Shown piece by piece: positions 33,163 to 49,367 of a DNA stretch of 64,000 bases; positions within the stretch are counted from its first letter, which is position 1; the number at the start of each line of letters is the position of its first letter. The translations under genes and the position numbers were made by a program. Source of the DNA: Inonotus obliquus (taxonomy: Eukaryota; Basidiomycota; Agaricomycetes; Hymenochaetales; Hymenochaetaceae); assembly GCA_032164295.1 (NCBI GenBank), contig JAJHTX010000006.1, forward strand, positions 1,054,001 to 1,118,000, in the 5' to 3' direction. The notes under the pieces were generated by a model. It was given only the letters and a program-made list of their open reading frames with translations, made no database searches and was not told the DNA's origin.

Positions 33163-33366
33163 TTATAACCGTATCGTGTAGCTGTTCTCGTCTTGTATTA
33201 CATAGAGACCAAAGCGGTCGACTTCCTTGGTTGAAGGCAATCGGAGACATGTAGTAAACGTTCGGTGTAGAGTGTCACAAACGACGAGAAATAATTCCGT
33301 GTTTTCCCGGAATATTTAGAGCTCACCGTGGTGCGAGGATCTGCGCCACTACCTCATCCAGCAACC

Positions 33367-35131
33367 ATGTCCCGCCAAGGACAGTACGAGCTTGTACCCT
33401 CAACAGATGACCCAAACGCCCCTCTACCCCAACAGAAGGGCAAGACATCACTGCTAACTTCACGGAAAACCAGGCTTGCTTGCCTTGCCGTAGTTGTAGT
33501 GGTACTTCTTACTGCCGTTTACAGATATTGGTTCGGAGATTCGGCATTGGAAGAGGGTCATCATACAGATCAAGACTCCAAACAAGGCGCTTTCACTAGT
33601 AGCACGACATCAGGCTTGTCATCAATACCCACGCATAGGCCTTCAGAAGGTTCCGACAAAGGAGGAGGAGAAACGATGAGTAACGGAAAGTATAGCGTTG
33701 GATAGTGAGTGCGTTACGGACGTTGTAAGAGTCTTTACTGACATCCTACTCCCAGCTTCGTGAATTGGTACGCATCACAGAGTCCGTGAACTGCTTCACG
33801 ATTTCGCTGAACTCTGCTTAGGGCTATCTACGGCCGGAAGTTCCCTCCGCAGAAGATTCCTGCAGAAGACTTGACGTGAGTATTAGAGTGGTAGAGTATG
33901 CTACGCACTTGCTCACTGTCATACCAAGTCATATTCTATACGCCTTCGCCAACGTTCGCCCAGACTCAGGTGTTGTCCACATTACCGACTCATGGGCGGA
34001 CACCGACATCCACTACCCAGGAGACTCTTGGGACGAGCCTGGCAAGAACCTTTACGGGAACTTCAAAGCACTTTATAAGTTGAAGAAGGAGCACAGGCAT
34101 CTCAAGACACTCTTATCCATCGGCGGATGGACGTATTCGCCCAACTTTCACCCTGTTGTCGTTTCGGAGGTGGCGCGCAGGAACTTCGTGGAGAGCTCGG
34201 TCAAGCTTATGGAAGACCTTGGGTTGGACGGCTTGGACATCGATTATGAATACCCCTCTAACCAATTTCAGGCCATCGGATATGCCACATTGCTCAAGGA
34301 GCTGAGAGAGGAGCTCGATCGCCGTTCCGAAGTTAGGGGAACTGACCATCGATTCTTGTTGTCGGTATGTCCCACAATCACTATGTGGCAGAATTTCAAT
34401 TTATGAGACTATTAGATCGCCGCACCTTGCGGACCACAGAACTATAAGATGCTTCATATTGAAGACATGGTCGAGAGTCTCGACTTTTGGAATCTAATGG
34501 CTTATGATTATGGTACGTTTTCCTCAACGAGAATGCTTCGTTATCTTACTCGCCGAAAGCCGGTTCCTGGGGTTCTGTTGCGGATCATCAAGCAAATGTC
34601 CACGGAGGAGCAATAAACACACAGGATGCAGTTGAATGGTACATGTCTCACGGGGTTCCTCGCCACAAAATCGTCATCGGAATACCGCTGTATGGTCGCA
34701 GTTTCATGAACACCGAGGGCCCAGGAGCATCATTCTCAGGCGTCGGTTCTGGATCGTGGGAGGCTGGCGTATATGACTATCGTGCTCTCCCACTTCCAGG
34801 TGCATACCTTCTTCAAGACGAAAATGCCATGGCGAGCTGGACGATGGATTATCAGAAGCACGAGATGATAAGCTTCGACTCGGAAGAAGTTGGCCGGTGG
34901 AAGGGTGAATGGATTAAGAACCAAGGATTTGGAGGGAGTATGTTCTGGGAGTTAAGTGGAGACAAGAATGGTGACCGCGACGGTATGGAAGGTGGAGAGG
35001 GCAAAGATCCTCAACCAGGAAACAGTCTAGTTAAGGCGGTGAACGAGGCGATGGGCGAGCTGGATACCAGTCCTAACTGGTTAAGCTACGAGTACAGCCA
35101 GTTTGAGAATATGAGAGACGGAATGCCGTAA
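33367..35131 (+). CDS. Membrane-anchored GH18 chitinase
   Basis: Spliced gene starting [16 protein letters not shown] at 33367. A short cytosolic arm precedes one helix, [20 protein letters not shown], and no cleavage site follows, so it looks like a type II membrane protein. After a Ser/Thr-rich linker the GH18 barrel begins ([31 protein letters not shown]). Key motifs are the substrate-binding [13 protein letters not shown] and the catalytic [12 protein letters not shown], which fits DGxDxDxE with the acid Glu present. Later segments are [32 protein letters not shown] (Met and Tyr of the site), [13 protein letters not shown] and [14 protein letters not shown]. It should hydrolyse chitin or remodel the wall at the cell surface or in the secretory path. 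No chitin-binding module is seen. Confidence 0.9.
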
Positions 35132-35427
35132 GGATTGTTACTTCAATACTACACTTATCAGTTTCGATGACATACTAGTCCTTAATCAGAGATTCTTGTA
35201 CATGTTGAAAGGGCGTCTTCAATTAGACTCCTCTAACCATTTGTTTATGTAGGCATTCATTTGTTGACAAGTGTATCTTCAGCTCTGAGAACTAAAGTCA
35301 ACTGAGGACTAAAAAGACAACCTTAGACTTCCCTGTTCTCGGAAATTTCCGATCGTAACTAACAATTGAAAGTGGAGCTAACGAGGGGGTTACGATAGAA
35401 AACGATTTGCACCAAGCCGAATCATAG
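35132..35427. other. Intergenic, chitinase 3' region
   Basis: Contains the 3' region of the chitinase gene and sequence upstream of the tRNA. No other feature was seen. Confidence 0.4.
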
Positions 35428-35498
35428 GCATTAATGGGGTAGTGGTAACCTGGGTCGTTGCCATCGACCCGCCGGGGGTTCGATTCCCCCTTAATGCA
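35428..35498 (+). tRNA. tRNA-Gly (anticodon GCC)
   Basis: The cloverleaf can be folded by eye. The acceptor stem is GCATTAA with TTAATGC and the D-arm is around GGGGTAGTGGTAACC. The anticodon stem GGTCG/CGACC closes the loop TTGCCAT, which gives anticodon GCC. The T-arm is GGGGG-TTCGATT-CCCCC. No intron. Internal promoter boxes A (TAGTGGTAACC region) and B (GGTTCGATTCC) are present. The GCATT start is typical of eukaryotic tRNA-Gly(GCC). Confidence 0.92.
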
Positions 35499-35752
35499 AT
35501 AGCTCTACTTTGCTCATAGATTTTTAATTATATTCGGATAATTGTTCACGTGCTGGGACAAAATTTGTGCATCCCTACCCTTTGGCGACCGACCTGTGGC
35601 ATTGATCCTTGACCTTGAGTGCATATCTTTTGCTGGATTTCTGGTGTTGCCTCGCGCCTCTTGCGGTTTCACGCCACCAACAATCATTTCAAGTTCTCAT
35701 TGACAGCTACCCATTAATTTCCTGGAATTCTGCATTACGATTACCAGCGGTC

Positions 35753-38700
35753 ATGACCGCGATGCCCCCCGATTATTTTACTTCTTTTCTTGATGCATTG
35801 AGGACTGCTCCAACTGCACCAGGTATGGGTTTTCCTTGTTTCAGGGGGTAATCTTGCCGAATATCATCTCTAGATGCCAAGGCGGCTGCCGATTCACTTT
35901 CTCGCGAGGTACAGAAACGAGGGCTACAGGCTCTGATGTACGACTTCATAAATATGATATACCGGTTTTAACTCAATGACTGATAGAGACGCGAACATCA
36001 TTGGCGCTCTCCAGACCTTTGCTTCGAATAAGAAATCCGGTTATGAGAGAGAATCGGCCGCCATTGGCTTTCAATACCTTGCGTCCGTCCTTGGGCCGCC
36101 CTCCGCTCCAATTTTGTTGCCGTACTTGCCCATGATCATGGATCTGTACATGGACAAGGGCGACGTTGTACGGATCGCAGCAATCGCAGCGACGAAGACT
36201 TTGCTAAAGCTCTTCCCTTCCGAAGCGACACGCCTCGTCTTTCGCCAATTGGAGGACGTTCTGGAGAAAGGGAAATGGCGGACAAAAGTCGGCGCATTGG
36301 ACTCTATCCGAAGCTTCGTTGATAAAGCGAGGGATGAAGTTGCCAGAGAGCTTGGGACTGTGTTACCGAAGGTGGAGAAGGCAATGCATGATACGAAGCG
36401 TGAGGTTAGTTAGCCTTTACTATGTGATCTGGGTTATACTTGAAAGCAAGCATTTCTAGGTTTCTACTGCAGCAAAGAAATGTGCGACGGCGCTATGCAC
36501 CACTGTGGGTAATCCGGATCTTGCTCCTCACATTCCCGTTCTTGTTGAATGTATGTCGGACCCGTCATCTGTGCCTGCATGCATGAAAGCGTTGTCGTCC
36601 ACCACTTTTGTTGCGGAAGTTACTGCACCAGCTTTGGCTCTCGTCGTCCCTCTTCTTATACGCGCTCTGAATGATCGAAGTATGGAAGTTCAACGGCGAA
36701 CGGTTGTTGTGATCGACAACCTCGTCAAGCTTGTGCGCGATCCAAATGTGGCGGCTGAGCATCTCAGCGGTCTCGTGGACGGCGTCGAGAAGATAATGAA
36801 AGGGGCCGCATTCCCAGAAGTAAGCGCATAGAACATCTTGGCGATTAGCGCTGACGGACTAGTTAGGTTCGCGCCTTTGCCGAGTCCGCATACAAGACTC
36901 TGATGAAAGCAGGGGCGTCTTCGTCTGGTCCACCTCCTAGTAGGGATGTGGAGGGAGAGTCATGCTCAATAAAGGCTGGAATGGTCTCTCTGCTGCCCAC
37001 CGACCTACAAAAACGCGAGGAATCAACTCTTTCAACCTCTATAGATTTCCAATCGGGTTGTGTGGCGGACCTTGTACACCTACGAAAATTCGCTGATAAA
37101 GATGCCTGGAATCGCTCAATCGCGTCTTTCATACGGCCATGGTTTTCGGATAACATGGAAGAAGCATCCAAATATTCCGAGTCCGTTCGACAACATTACG
37201 AAGCCATTGATCGTGCTAAGTTCGCGCCGGAACAAAACGGTGATGAAGAAGAGGGCGAGTTGCTATGCGATACCACGTTCTCCCTTGCTTATGGTACATT
37301 GTTGCTCCTCTCACATACTTCGCTTCGACTCTACCGTGGGCGACGGTATGGCATTCTTGGGCCGAATGGATCTGGAAAGACTACATTGATGCGTCAACTA
37401 CGCGATGGGAAGGTCGAAAATTTCCCCCCGCAGAGCGAACTGCGTTGTGTCATGGTTGAACATGCCTTACAAGGGGAGGACACCTCAATGTCGATTATTG
37501 ACTTTGTTGCATCTGGTAAGACTTTTCTCATCAGTAAAATATAAGCTGTCTAATGGCATCTATTGTCAGACAAGGCGCTGACCAATTTGACTCGCAACAA
37601 GATTGTTCAGCAACTCAAAGAGGTTGGGTTTAGCGAAGAAATGCAAAGACAAGTCGTTGGGAGCTTATCCGGAGGTTGGAAAATGAGGTTGGAGCTTGCC
37701 CGTGCGATGCTTTACAATGCCGACCTGTTGCTTCTGGACGAACCGACCAACCATGTAAGTAACAGTCGCTGATCATCTTCGACTAGGATTGACTGCCTTT
37801 GGTGATTCCAGATGGATGTCCAATCCGTAAAGTGGCTAGAAGATTATCTTACGTCTCGCAAGGACGTTACTTGTCTCATTGTTAGTCACGATTCCAGGTA
37901 AGTACTATCTCCTCATTCATTCGGGCAGCCCTAGACATTCAAACTAGCTTCCTGGACCATATTACGACGGACATAATACACTACGAATCTAAAAAGGCAG
38001 GTCATTCCGTCAGCTATTCGTCCGCTCATGCTCTAACTCTTCCCACACAGCTTGCATACTATCGTGGCAACTTAGCTTCGTTTGTGAGCCATCATCCGGA
38101 AGCCAAATCATACTACACATTGGCGGCCACTTCGGTCAAATTCTCGTTCCCTCCTCCAGGGTCGTTGATGGGTGTGAGGAGCAATACCCGTGCCATTCTG
38201 AAGATGACGAAATGCACTTTCACATACCCTGGGCGCGACAGGCCAAGTCTCACGGATGTGAGCTGCGCTCTTTCTCTTTCAAGGTCAGCCATTCCCATAG
38301 TACCAGATGGCATACATCGGACTAAACAATAGCTGCACAGCCGTGTGGGCATCATCGGTCCCAATGGCGCCGGCAAGTCGACTCTAATTAAGCTATTGAC
38401 GGTGAGGCTTCTTTGAGTGATCTACACGTCACATGTCGCTGGGGTACTGACAGAACCTTATAGGGCGAGACAGAGCCTCAGCAGGGTACCGTGTATAAGC
38501 ACCCTTCCCTTCGTATTGGCTATGTTTCTCAGCATGCTACCCACCATATTGGTGCGTTTGACGACCCTGCTTTAATGGGGCAGAACGCTAACGACAGCAT
38601 GTAGAACAACACCTTGAGAAGACGCCGATACAATACATACAATGGCGTTACCAGGACGGTCACGATCGTAGGTACTTCACTGCTTGAAGATGCACACGAC

Positions 38701-39890
38701 ACTCACATGGCACACAGGTGAAATACTGGAGAAAGCCACACGGGTCATGACGGAAGAAGAAAAGGCCCAGTTGGAGGTACCCTTTGTCGGTAGAGATGGG
38801 ACTACCAGGAAACTCGAGGTTCATCCAGTTTACAAGCATAATCAGACCTATGATTGAAGACATTTCCAGTGCATTCTAGGAAGGCAAAAGCTCAAGAAGT
38901 CCCTCCAGTATGAGATTAAATGGCAAGGGCTAGACCACCGGTTTAACACCTGGATTCCTCGCGACGAATTACTTGCGAAAGGCTTCACTAAGCTTGTCCA
39001 ACAGTTTGATGATCTCGAAGCATCCAGAGAAGGTGCTGGAGCGCGTGACACATCGGCCCATCTCGTTCGCAAGCACCTGGAAGATATCGGGCTTGACGGC
39101 GACATCGCTCAATACAATGAAATTAGTGGTTTGTCAGGAGGTCCGTGAACCCGCTCAATATGGGCTTTAAAAGTCTGACGTCTGCGTTGTAGGCCAGAAA
39201 ATCAAGCTCGTCATTGCTGCATGTTTATGGAATAACCCACAGGCACGTACGCCCAAAGGGATTTTAATGTGTTTTCAATGAAGCTTACCCCGTACCTTAG
39301 ATCTGCATCCTCGACGAGCCCAGTAATTTCCTCGATCGTGAGGCTCTTGGTGGCTTAGCTGTCGCCATTCGTGACTGGGCGGGAGCTGTCGTAAGCCAGA
39401 TCCTAGATTGAGTAACAAAATTCCCTCTCGAACTTATTTCAATTGTATAGGTCATCATCTCGCATAACACAGAATTCGTTCATGCATTGTGTAAGCTCGT
39501 CCGCTCCTTTCGTCTTTGTCAGCGCCCCATTACTCACTCCTTTCCGTAGGCCCAGAAATCTGGCATATTGAAGCAGGTCGGATGACGCACAAAGGCAAAG
39601 TCGCCGTTGTGGAAGATGCCTTTGCCGACGGGAAGACGCCTAAAGGAACACCAAGAGGTAGTGGAGCTAACACTCCGGCCCGTTCTCGCGTACAGACACC
39701 GGCGGCTTCTGCGACAGGCACGCCTGCTGGGAGTGGAACAGAAAACAATGTTCAGCCAGTGCCGGTCGTTAAGAAAAAGAAAAAGAAGACTCGCAACGAG
39801 CTCAAAGAGCAAGCGGAACGTCGACGCTTGAGAACTACCAACTGGCTTGCGTTTGGTGGCCCTAAACCTGAGGATACCGATAGCGACTGA
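35753..39890 (+). CDS. TEF3: Translation elongation factor 3 (eEF3), ABC-F-like ATPase
   Basis: Spliced gene of roughly 1040 codons, starting [21 protein letters not shown]-terminal HEAT repeats are clear ([56 protein letters not shown]). ABC domain 1 has Walker [15 protein letters not shown], signature [16 protein letters not shown] and Walker [16 protein letters not shown] domain 2 has Walker [15 protein letters not shown], signature [16 protein letters not shown] and Walker [13 protein letters not shown]. The chromodomain-like insertion unique to eEF3 lies inside domain 2 ([33 protein letters not shown]). The C-terminal tail is Lys-rich ([14 protein letters not shown]) and ends PKPEDTDSD. 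eEF3 is needed by fungi for release of E-site tRNA during elongation. DEPSN in place of the usual DEPTN in domain 2 is a small oddity. Confidence 0.92.
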
Positions 39891-40399
39891 TGGATCTCAG
39901 CGAACTCTAACAGTCTCTAGTGCGCCTCAGGCGTGAGGTTGTTCCCCGCATTTGTCCTCTTACAGATTGAGTGTCTCGATCTTCCCTACTTATGTACTAG
40001 ATCGGACGTTTGTGTAGTATTGTATTACTTCCATAGATGTAGAAATTCCCTCTTGATCATTGTAGCGTTTCTGCTCTCTTGATCGTCTCGAAACATAGAA
40101 TAGGATAGAATAGAATTAGATTTAAACGTTTTTATCCGAAGAATTGGAAAAATAAGGGGCCGCCTCGTGTGTACCGTAAATCTCCTGATTTGGCAATGGG
40201 TATACTACGCCCTGATTCTTTCATGTTGCCGTCTCGTCGCGTTCAAGCCACGTCTCTTGAGCGTGTCTGCCTCGCGTCTTGCCTGCTTTCAATGACCATT
40301 ACGCGTGGCTCTTGCTTTATATACAAAATTTGACACGAAGTCACGGTCTGTCCTTTTCCTTCCAGGTGTTTTTCTAGTCAGATTGTATTCGAAATCAGG
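39891..40399. other. Intergenic stretch
   Basis: Holds the eEF3 3' region and the AA9 gene promoter. A run of GAATAGGATAGAATAGAATTAG lies at about 40096. No gene was recognised. Confidence 0.4.
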
Positions 40400-41837
40400 A
40401 TGCCTGTAGTCCATGCATCCGATTCCATCGCGATCGTACTCGTTTTGATCAAAGTGCTCGTCTACACGCCTCTTGTAGCAGCGCACGGATACGTCCAAAC
40501 TGTCGTTGTGGCTGGATCCGCTTACCCAGGTTGGAATCCCTTCAGTGATCCGTATGTATCCCCTTCCGTCTTCTCAAACCTTGAGATTACTATTCTCGTG
40601 TTTTTTACGAGATAGGTATGCGAGCCCGACACCTGAACGTGTAATCCGTAAGATTCCAAGCGATGGACCAAGTACGTGTCTTGTCGATTTTTGGAATCAA
40701 GACGTAAAAGCCAATCTGAAAGCGTGTCTGTAAGTTACGAATGCTCAAGATCAAGATCTTGCATGCAATGTGGGCGGTGAGACCGGAGCTGCGCTTGTTG
40801 CCTCTGCGCTAGCAGGCGGTGTGGTAAAGTTTGAATGGACAAACGTGAGTTGGCCCACTTCCCCTTTCCACCATTTTTTTGCTGTACTTTATGGTTGGTT
40901 GACTGCTGATACTCATGTCTGTGCTTCGGATGAAGTGGCCAGCAGGTACGCAGAAAAAATTTCCTCCTTTGCAATGCGCGCAGCAAGACACGTTCTCGAA
41001 CCTGAAGGGACCCGTTCAAAGATCATCTTGGGCCCGTTTCTACTTACATGACTTCCTGTGGTGGAAACTGTGCCGACTTTGACGTCAGCGGAGCTGACTG
41101 GTTCAAGATTAATGCCGATGGATACAGCAACGGCTCCTGGGCCTCCGCAAAACTCATTTCTAGTAAGAATACTTCTTCTTTACCGATTACTCAATGAAGT
41201 TTCAACTAAAGACAAAACTTCCAGACAACAACGCATGGTCGAGCAGGATTCCTTCCGACTTGGCTTCCGGTCAATACGTACGTCAGGCTCATTGTCTTTA
41301 TCGATCACTTTCTTAAGCTCATGTCCCATCGATATAGCTGATGAGAAACGAGATGTAAGCTCACTACTATTATAGTCGAGGATCACGAGACATTCCTCAA
41401 CTCTTATCTTAGCGTCGCTCTTCATTCTACCGGGGCTCCTCAGTACTACCCTAGCTGCACGTACGTGACTTCGCTGTAACAATTACGATTCTTTTCTAAT
41501 ATATCACAGTCAGGTCGAAGTAAGCGGCGGAGGAAAGGCGCTCCCCTCTTCCGAAGAAACTGTCAGAATCCCCGGTCTCTATGATGGCGTGCAATTTCCG
41601 GACATATGGTCAGGAACCTTTACTTCGTGGACCCCTCCGGGACCCACCGTCGTTTCATTTGCGGATAGCTCTGGTGATCAGACCTCTGCACCACCGGGCG
41701 ATGCCTCTGGTCAATGCAGGCTCGTTGACCAATCTTCGGAAACGCGGTTTTTCCGACGTTCATTTGCGACTACGCTGAGGACCTTCCATGCAGACGTGAT
41801 ATTTGTTCTGCGACATTTTAGGGAATCGATTGTTTAA
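40400..41837 (+). CDS. AA9 lytic polysaccharide monooxygenase (secreted)
   Basis: Nine exons fit one frame of 304 residues: 40400-40551, 40616-40671, 40735-40844, 40936-40945, 41022-41162, 41225-41277, 41338-41354, 41413-41460, 41510-41837. A signal peptide (IAIVLVLIKVLVYTPLVAA) is followed by HGYVQTV, so the mature protein begins with the copper-binding His of the histidine brace. The second brace His is in WPADHLGPVSTYM, the axial Tyr is in QYYPSCTQVEV, and other family segments are DFDVSGADWFKINADGYSNG and SRIPSDLASGQY. AA9 enzymes cut cellulose and related glucans oxidatively, using copper with peroxide or oxygen. No CBM1 follows. The usual R-H-E motif is LMRNEI here: Asn replaces the second-shell His, encoded in a 17-nt exon; another exon is only 10 nt. 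Confidence 0.88.
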
Positions 41838-42252
41838 TCCTTTCATATATTGCAGAGGGACGCCAGAACGTTAATTCATGTACGAGTATGTATGGGCCTA
41901 GGGAAATAGAAGAAGACCGGGATAAAGATGCGCGTTAATAATTATGCATAAGACAATTAATGCTGGAGTAATGTGAGATGTGAAAGCTATGTGAATAAGG
42001 AATGGAATGGAGGATAACCGGTATCACTACATGTAAGTTACGAGAGACATAGGAGTCTGTATGAGAACTACAATAAGCATGCGAGAGCAAAGAATCCAAT
42101 AAGTGAGGTCAGTACATATGTCAGCAAGACGGATGCCGATCAGGATATCAAGATGCAGGGATAGGATATGAGAAATAAAAATGAGACGTGAGTCCACGAA
42201 GACGTAATAAAGCTCAAGGCTAGTGGAGCATGAAACACAGCTCAACAGATCT
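41838..42252. other. Convergent intergenic stretch
   Basis: Lies between the ends of the AA9 gene and the homeodomain gene and should hold both 3' untranslated regions. Nothing else was seen. Confidence 0.4.
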
Positions 42253-43701
42253 TTAATATGGCTGCACAGTTTGGCGCCTCGGTCGCCCGTTGCCTGCAGG
42301 GGTTTGGACCCGGCGTAGAGTATCAGGAGGCGGTACTGGACGAGGAGAGGTCTCACGTTGAGATCTGTGAGGGATTGGTGTAGATGAATGCCCTGGATAG
42401 GACCCTCCATGAGTCGACGGGCTGACGGTGACTTCAGCACCGGAGCGTCCGGAACTGGGCATAGGGGAATGCCCTGATACCGATGATTGTCCCCCTGCGT
42501 AGGGTTGATGCAAAATTGGTGGAAGTGCACTCGAAGACGTTCGACTTTGGCGAGTAGACTGGCGCTTGTTTTGAAACCTGTTTGAGCGAGAATTAGAATT
42601 CTAATCGGACAACTGTTATTCATTGTTGCGGCTCACCATATCTGGACACTTCTGGCAGACATGTCCAGTCTCTGAGCGAGCTCCAGTCGCTCCTCTGTTG
42701 TCGGAAATGCTGTACGAGCGTAAACTTCATTCAACACCTTGAGTTGATGTGCATCTGCGCGCTTCCTCTTCTTCTTGACAGTTGGGTATTCTACCGGTGA
42801 TGGCTCCTGCGGAGATGGGTTGGACGACTCGCGCTGATTCCGTGCGTACGGTGAAACTAGGTGGGTATCTGCGCGCTGTGGCCCGCCCCATTCTGCCTGA
42901 TGCGGATTCCTATGAGAAGGTTGGTGCATCTCTGGGGGGAAATGCATCGGATGCGGCGGCGCATGGGCGTGATGTCGCGTATCGATAGTTGGGTGAAATG
43001 GAGGATATACGTTCGAATGCGCATTAGAGTGGTAAGCATTCTCATAACTGGGCGGATAATTAGGTGAATGAAGCCCTGAAGTGTCCGGTCCGACGGTGTT
43101 CAGTCCGAAACTCGTTGGAAATGAAGGATTAATGTAGTCATTCGTCCAAGGAACCTCCCGTGGGGGTTGCGGGATAGTAATCGGTGGGGCGCGTCGCAAA
43201 TTCTCCTGGTGAGGTGGTATTGCTGGGGACTGGCGCAGTGGGTATGCAGGTGACTGCGCCTGGTGTCGGTTGTCAAAATGGTCAAAAGGAGAGTAATTAT
43301 ATGGCGAATGGCCTGCCATCGTCGTATCTGTATACAAATAGGAGCGAGTGAGAACGTTGGGTAACGTGGACTAAAGAGAGCGACATACGTCCGTTATTAG
43401 GCCAATAAGTAGAGGGAAATGAAGGTGAGAAAACTTCCTCCCTGCTTGGGGACATTCTTGAAGTAAGAGGATTCTGTTGCGCGTCTGGTTTAATATTAAG
43501 ATGAATAAGTAATGAACGCCTAAATAGGTGAAAATTAAATAATCGACCTGAGTAATGACTTGCGAACGCAGAAGACAGTGGAGGGAGTACGGTACGAGAG
43601 CTCTGAGCTGGATTATATAGTCCGCTGTGTGTGTTTGGATCCGGGGGAGTTCTGCGATACCTGTTTGAGGCTGGAAAGGTAGAGTCACGAATGTTAGACA
43701 T
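42253..43701 (-). CDS. Homeodomain transcription factor
   Basis: Four exons on the minus strand from an ATG at 43701 (MSNIRDSTFPASNRYRRTPP). The splice joins ASHYS-DAQQNPLTSRMS and STYWPNNG-HTTMAGHSP keep the frame. The homeodomain runs from KKKRKRADAHQLKVLNEVY through RTAFPTTEERLELAQRLDMS to ARSVQIWFQNKRQSTRQS, with the invariant helix-3 W-F-x-N-x-R formed across an intron (42577/42637). The sides are Pro/Ser/His-rich and disordered. The protein ends RRQTVQPY. It is a nuclear DNA-binding regulator of the general fungal class that includes mushroom-development factors such as Schizophyllum Hom1/Hom2 and fission yeast Phx1. It is not a mating-type HD1/HD2 protein by motif, and no partner gene lies beside it. 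Which ortholog it is remains open. Confidence 0.85.
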
Positions 43702-45210
43702 ACGAGTTGAGAAGCTGAACAGAGAAGAAGGGGCCGAGGCATTTTAATACTGCGGCGGAACTCAGGCGGTGAGCGATGGGATGACTCACAGGATGTCAGT
43801 GCTGATCCTAGTGCGCTAGATTGAGTGGGTGAGGCTAGGGGGAGGTGGACACACGAATAGGTGGAAAGAGAGCGCTGCGCCGAGCACGTTACCGATTTTA
43901 AACGGGCAGACAAGGCACAATAACCTTTCTGGACTTGCACCAAACAAACACAGCCATCTGGAGAGCAACAAAATCAAATAAATAGCGTGACGTATATTGT
44001 AGGTGTCTCCCGGGGGTCGCAGGTGAAAGGGGCAAATCTGGCAGTTCGCCGTTGCCTCCCCACCCTATTAAGGTGACGGAAGCTAGGATTCCGGACTCCT
44101 TCTAGCCGAACGTGTTTCTACGACAAAGATATTTTGAGAAATTTAAGGTGAGAGGCACCAGCCTCACGACGTGGGGCTGTTGCACCGGAAAACGAACAAG
44201 TGGAAGGCCTCGTGGTGAAAGCCTGGGACATTCGGTCGATGATACCGAAGACAGGACGGCACAGCCCTACCACGCTGGTTAAGGGAGGCATAACTAGCAC
44301 GAGCACGAGAATCAGCCGAGAGTCTCGGTATGAGCGTGCTAATATGACGTTGGCCATCCTGCATTCACAGATTTGACTGAGAATCTACTGGGAGAGGGTG
44401 ATGCCTACACAAGAGAAATTTAAATGGCAAAATGGGTCAGTCAATGTTCGGGTCCGAATCAGGCAACCTAACCGGTGAAATTTCTCACGCTCACCCTCTT
44501 CATCATTTTCATCCTAGTTAGAAGGCTGAATTCAGCATCAAGAAAGGATTTAATACAGTCTGAGCCGGAGATTTGGATGAATTCCCGATAGGTGTAACTG
44601 GGACGAGCGTCGTGAAAACCTATGCGCTAAATCCCGAGGAAGATGAGATTGCCCAGAGAACATCTAGTGAGGAGTTACCCTAGAAACGAACGAACTGGAT
44701 GAGGATGGAGTGTGACTTGCGTTATCATTTGCCGAGTAGGGGCTCGAAGATGTGAAAAGTACTAGTCCAGGGTGGCGTTGTTGAAAAGTGGCTAGATAGA
44801 GAGGAGGAGGACCTCTTGCCACCGCTTCGTGATTGCCGGAAGCAAACAGAAAAAAAAGGAAGTAAACTGACGCCTACATTCTCGGCCAGTACGTGAGAAT
44901 ATTTGCCGGCCGGGACGGACTCGGAGTCGTTCTTTGTTCTCCTCTCCATTCTGGGATCCAATTGTCTCTCCCGGATAACACCGGCATCTGATGATCGTCG
45001 ATCACTTCATCACATCACGTGGTCTACTACACTATAGGGGCTCTCACTGCTAGTCTGCCGCTGCCAGCCAGCAGCTCCGACAGCCAATATGCACCATCAT
45101 TGCCAGCTAGCAGTCGTTTAGCAACATATATCTCTCGCCGGAACTAGTCCAATCAGTACAAAGCTCGTGCATCTCACGTTGCCAGTGTGCTACTCCCTCT
45201 GAGGTGCAGC
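43702..45210. promoter_or_regulatory. Divergent intergenic region between homeodomain and NDR-kinase genes
   Basis: A 1.5-kb spacer between two divergent regulatory genes, so it should contain both promoters. Open frames in 44118-44364 and 44725-44961 show no family motif and are judged chance. Long upstream regions are common for developmental regulators. Confidence 0.4.
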
Positions 45211-48865
<3,655 letters not shown>

Positions 48866-49367
48866 AGTGATGACCCTGTTCTTGTGCCTGTGAACGATCG
48901 CTTTCCGAGGCAACCTTATGATTCCTGACGGATTTTTTCATGACGTCTTGTGTACGTATACCCTTGTGATGCTGTTGTTCTGTATTACTCTCCCATGTAA
49001 ATATATCTGTACTCGGAACGCTGAAATATATCCAACATGTTCAATGCCATACACAGGTCAGAACTTGTATACTATTGATCAATGCAGCCGCGAAATGACC
49101 AGCATATCTTTGAAGCATAGCAACACAGCGAAACGGATAATTATACAATCGAGTACATCATTCTTGACATGAGTGATACAAATTTCAAGCTATAGTATAA
49201 ATACCGAGCGAGAGCAATCCGGACACAAAACTAGATAAATAATATGGCAAACCAACTCTAGAAGGAAGAAGGAAATAATTTAGCTCAAAGTCATCAAAAG
49301 ATTGCTGTGAATAAGTCTAGTGGACCGTCATGACAATTTATTAGATAGAGATGAGTCAATGAAGATA
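48866..49367. other. Convergent intergenic stretch
   Basis: Between the kinase and C2H2-factor 3' ends. AT-rich from 49000 on; nothing recognised beyond likely 3' untranslated regions. Confidence 0.4.

Noticed and set aside
44118..44961. Open frames in the spacer between homeodomain and kinase genes
   Set aside because: No conserved motif on either strand and no consistent introns.
42253..45210. Mating-type (HD1/HD2) locus
   Set aside because: Only one homeodomain gene, with a typical-length homeodomain and no divergent partner; the neighbour is a kinase.
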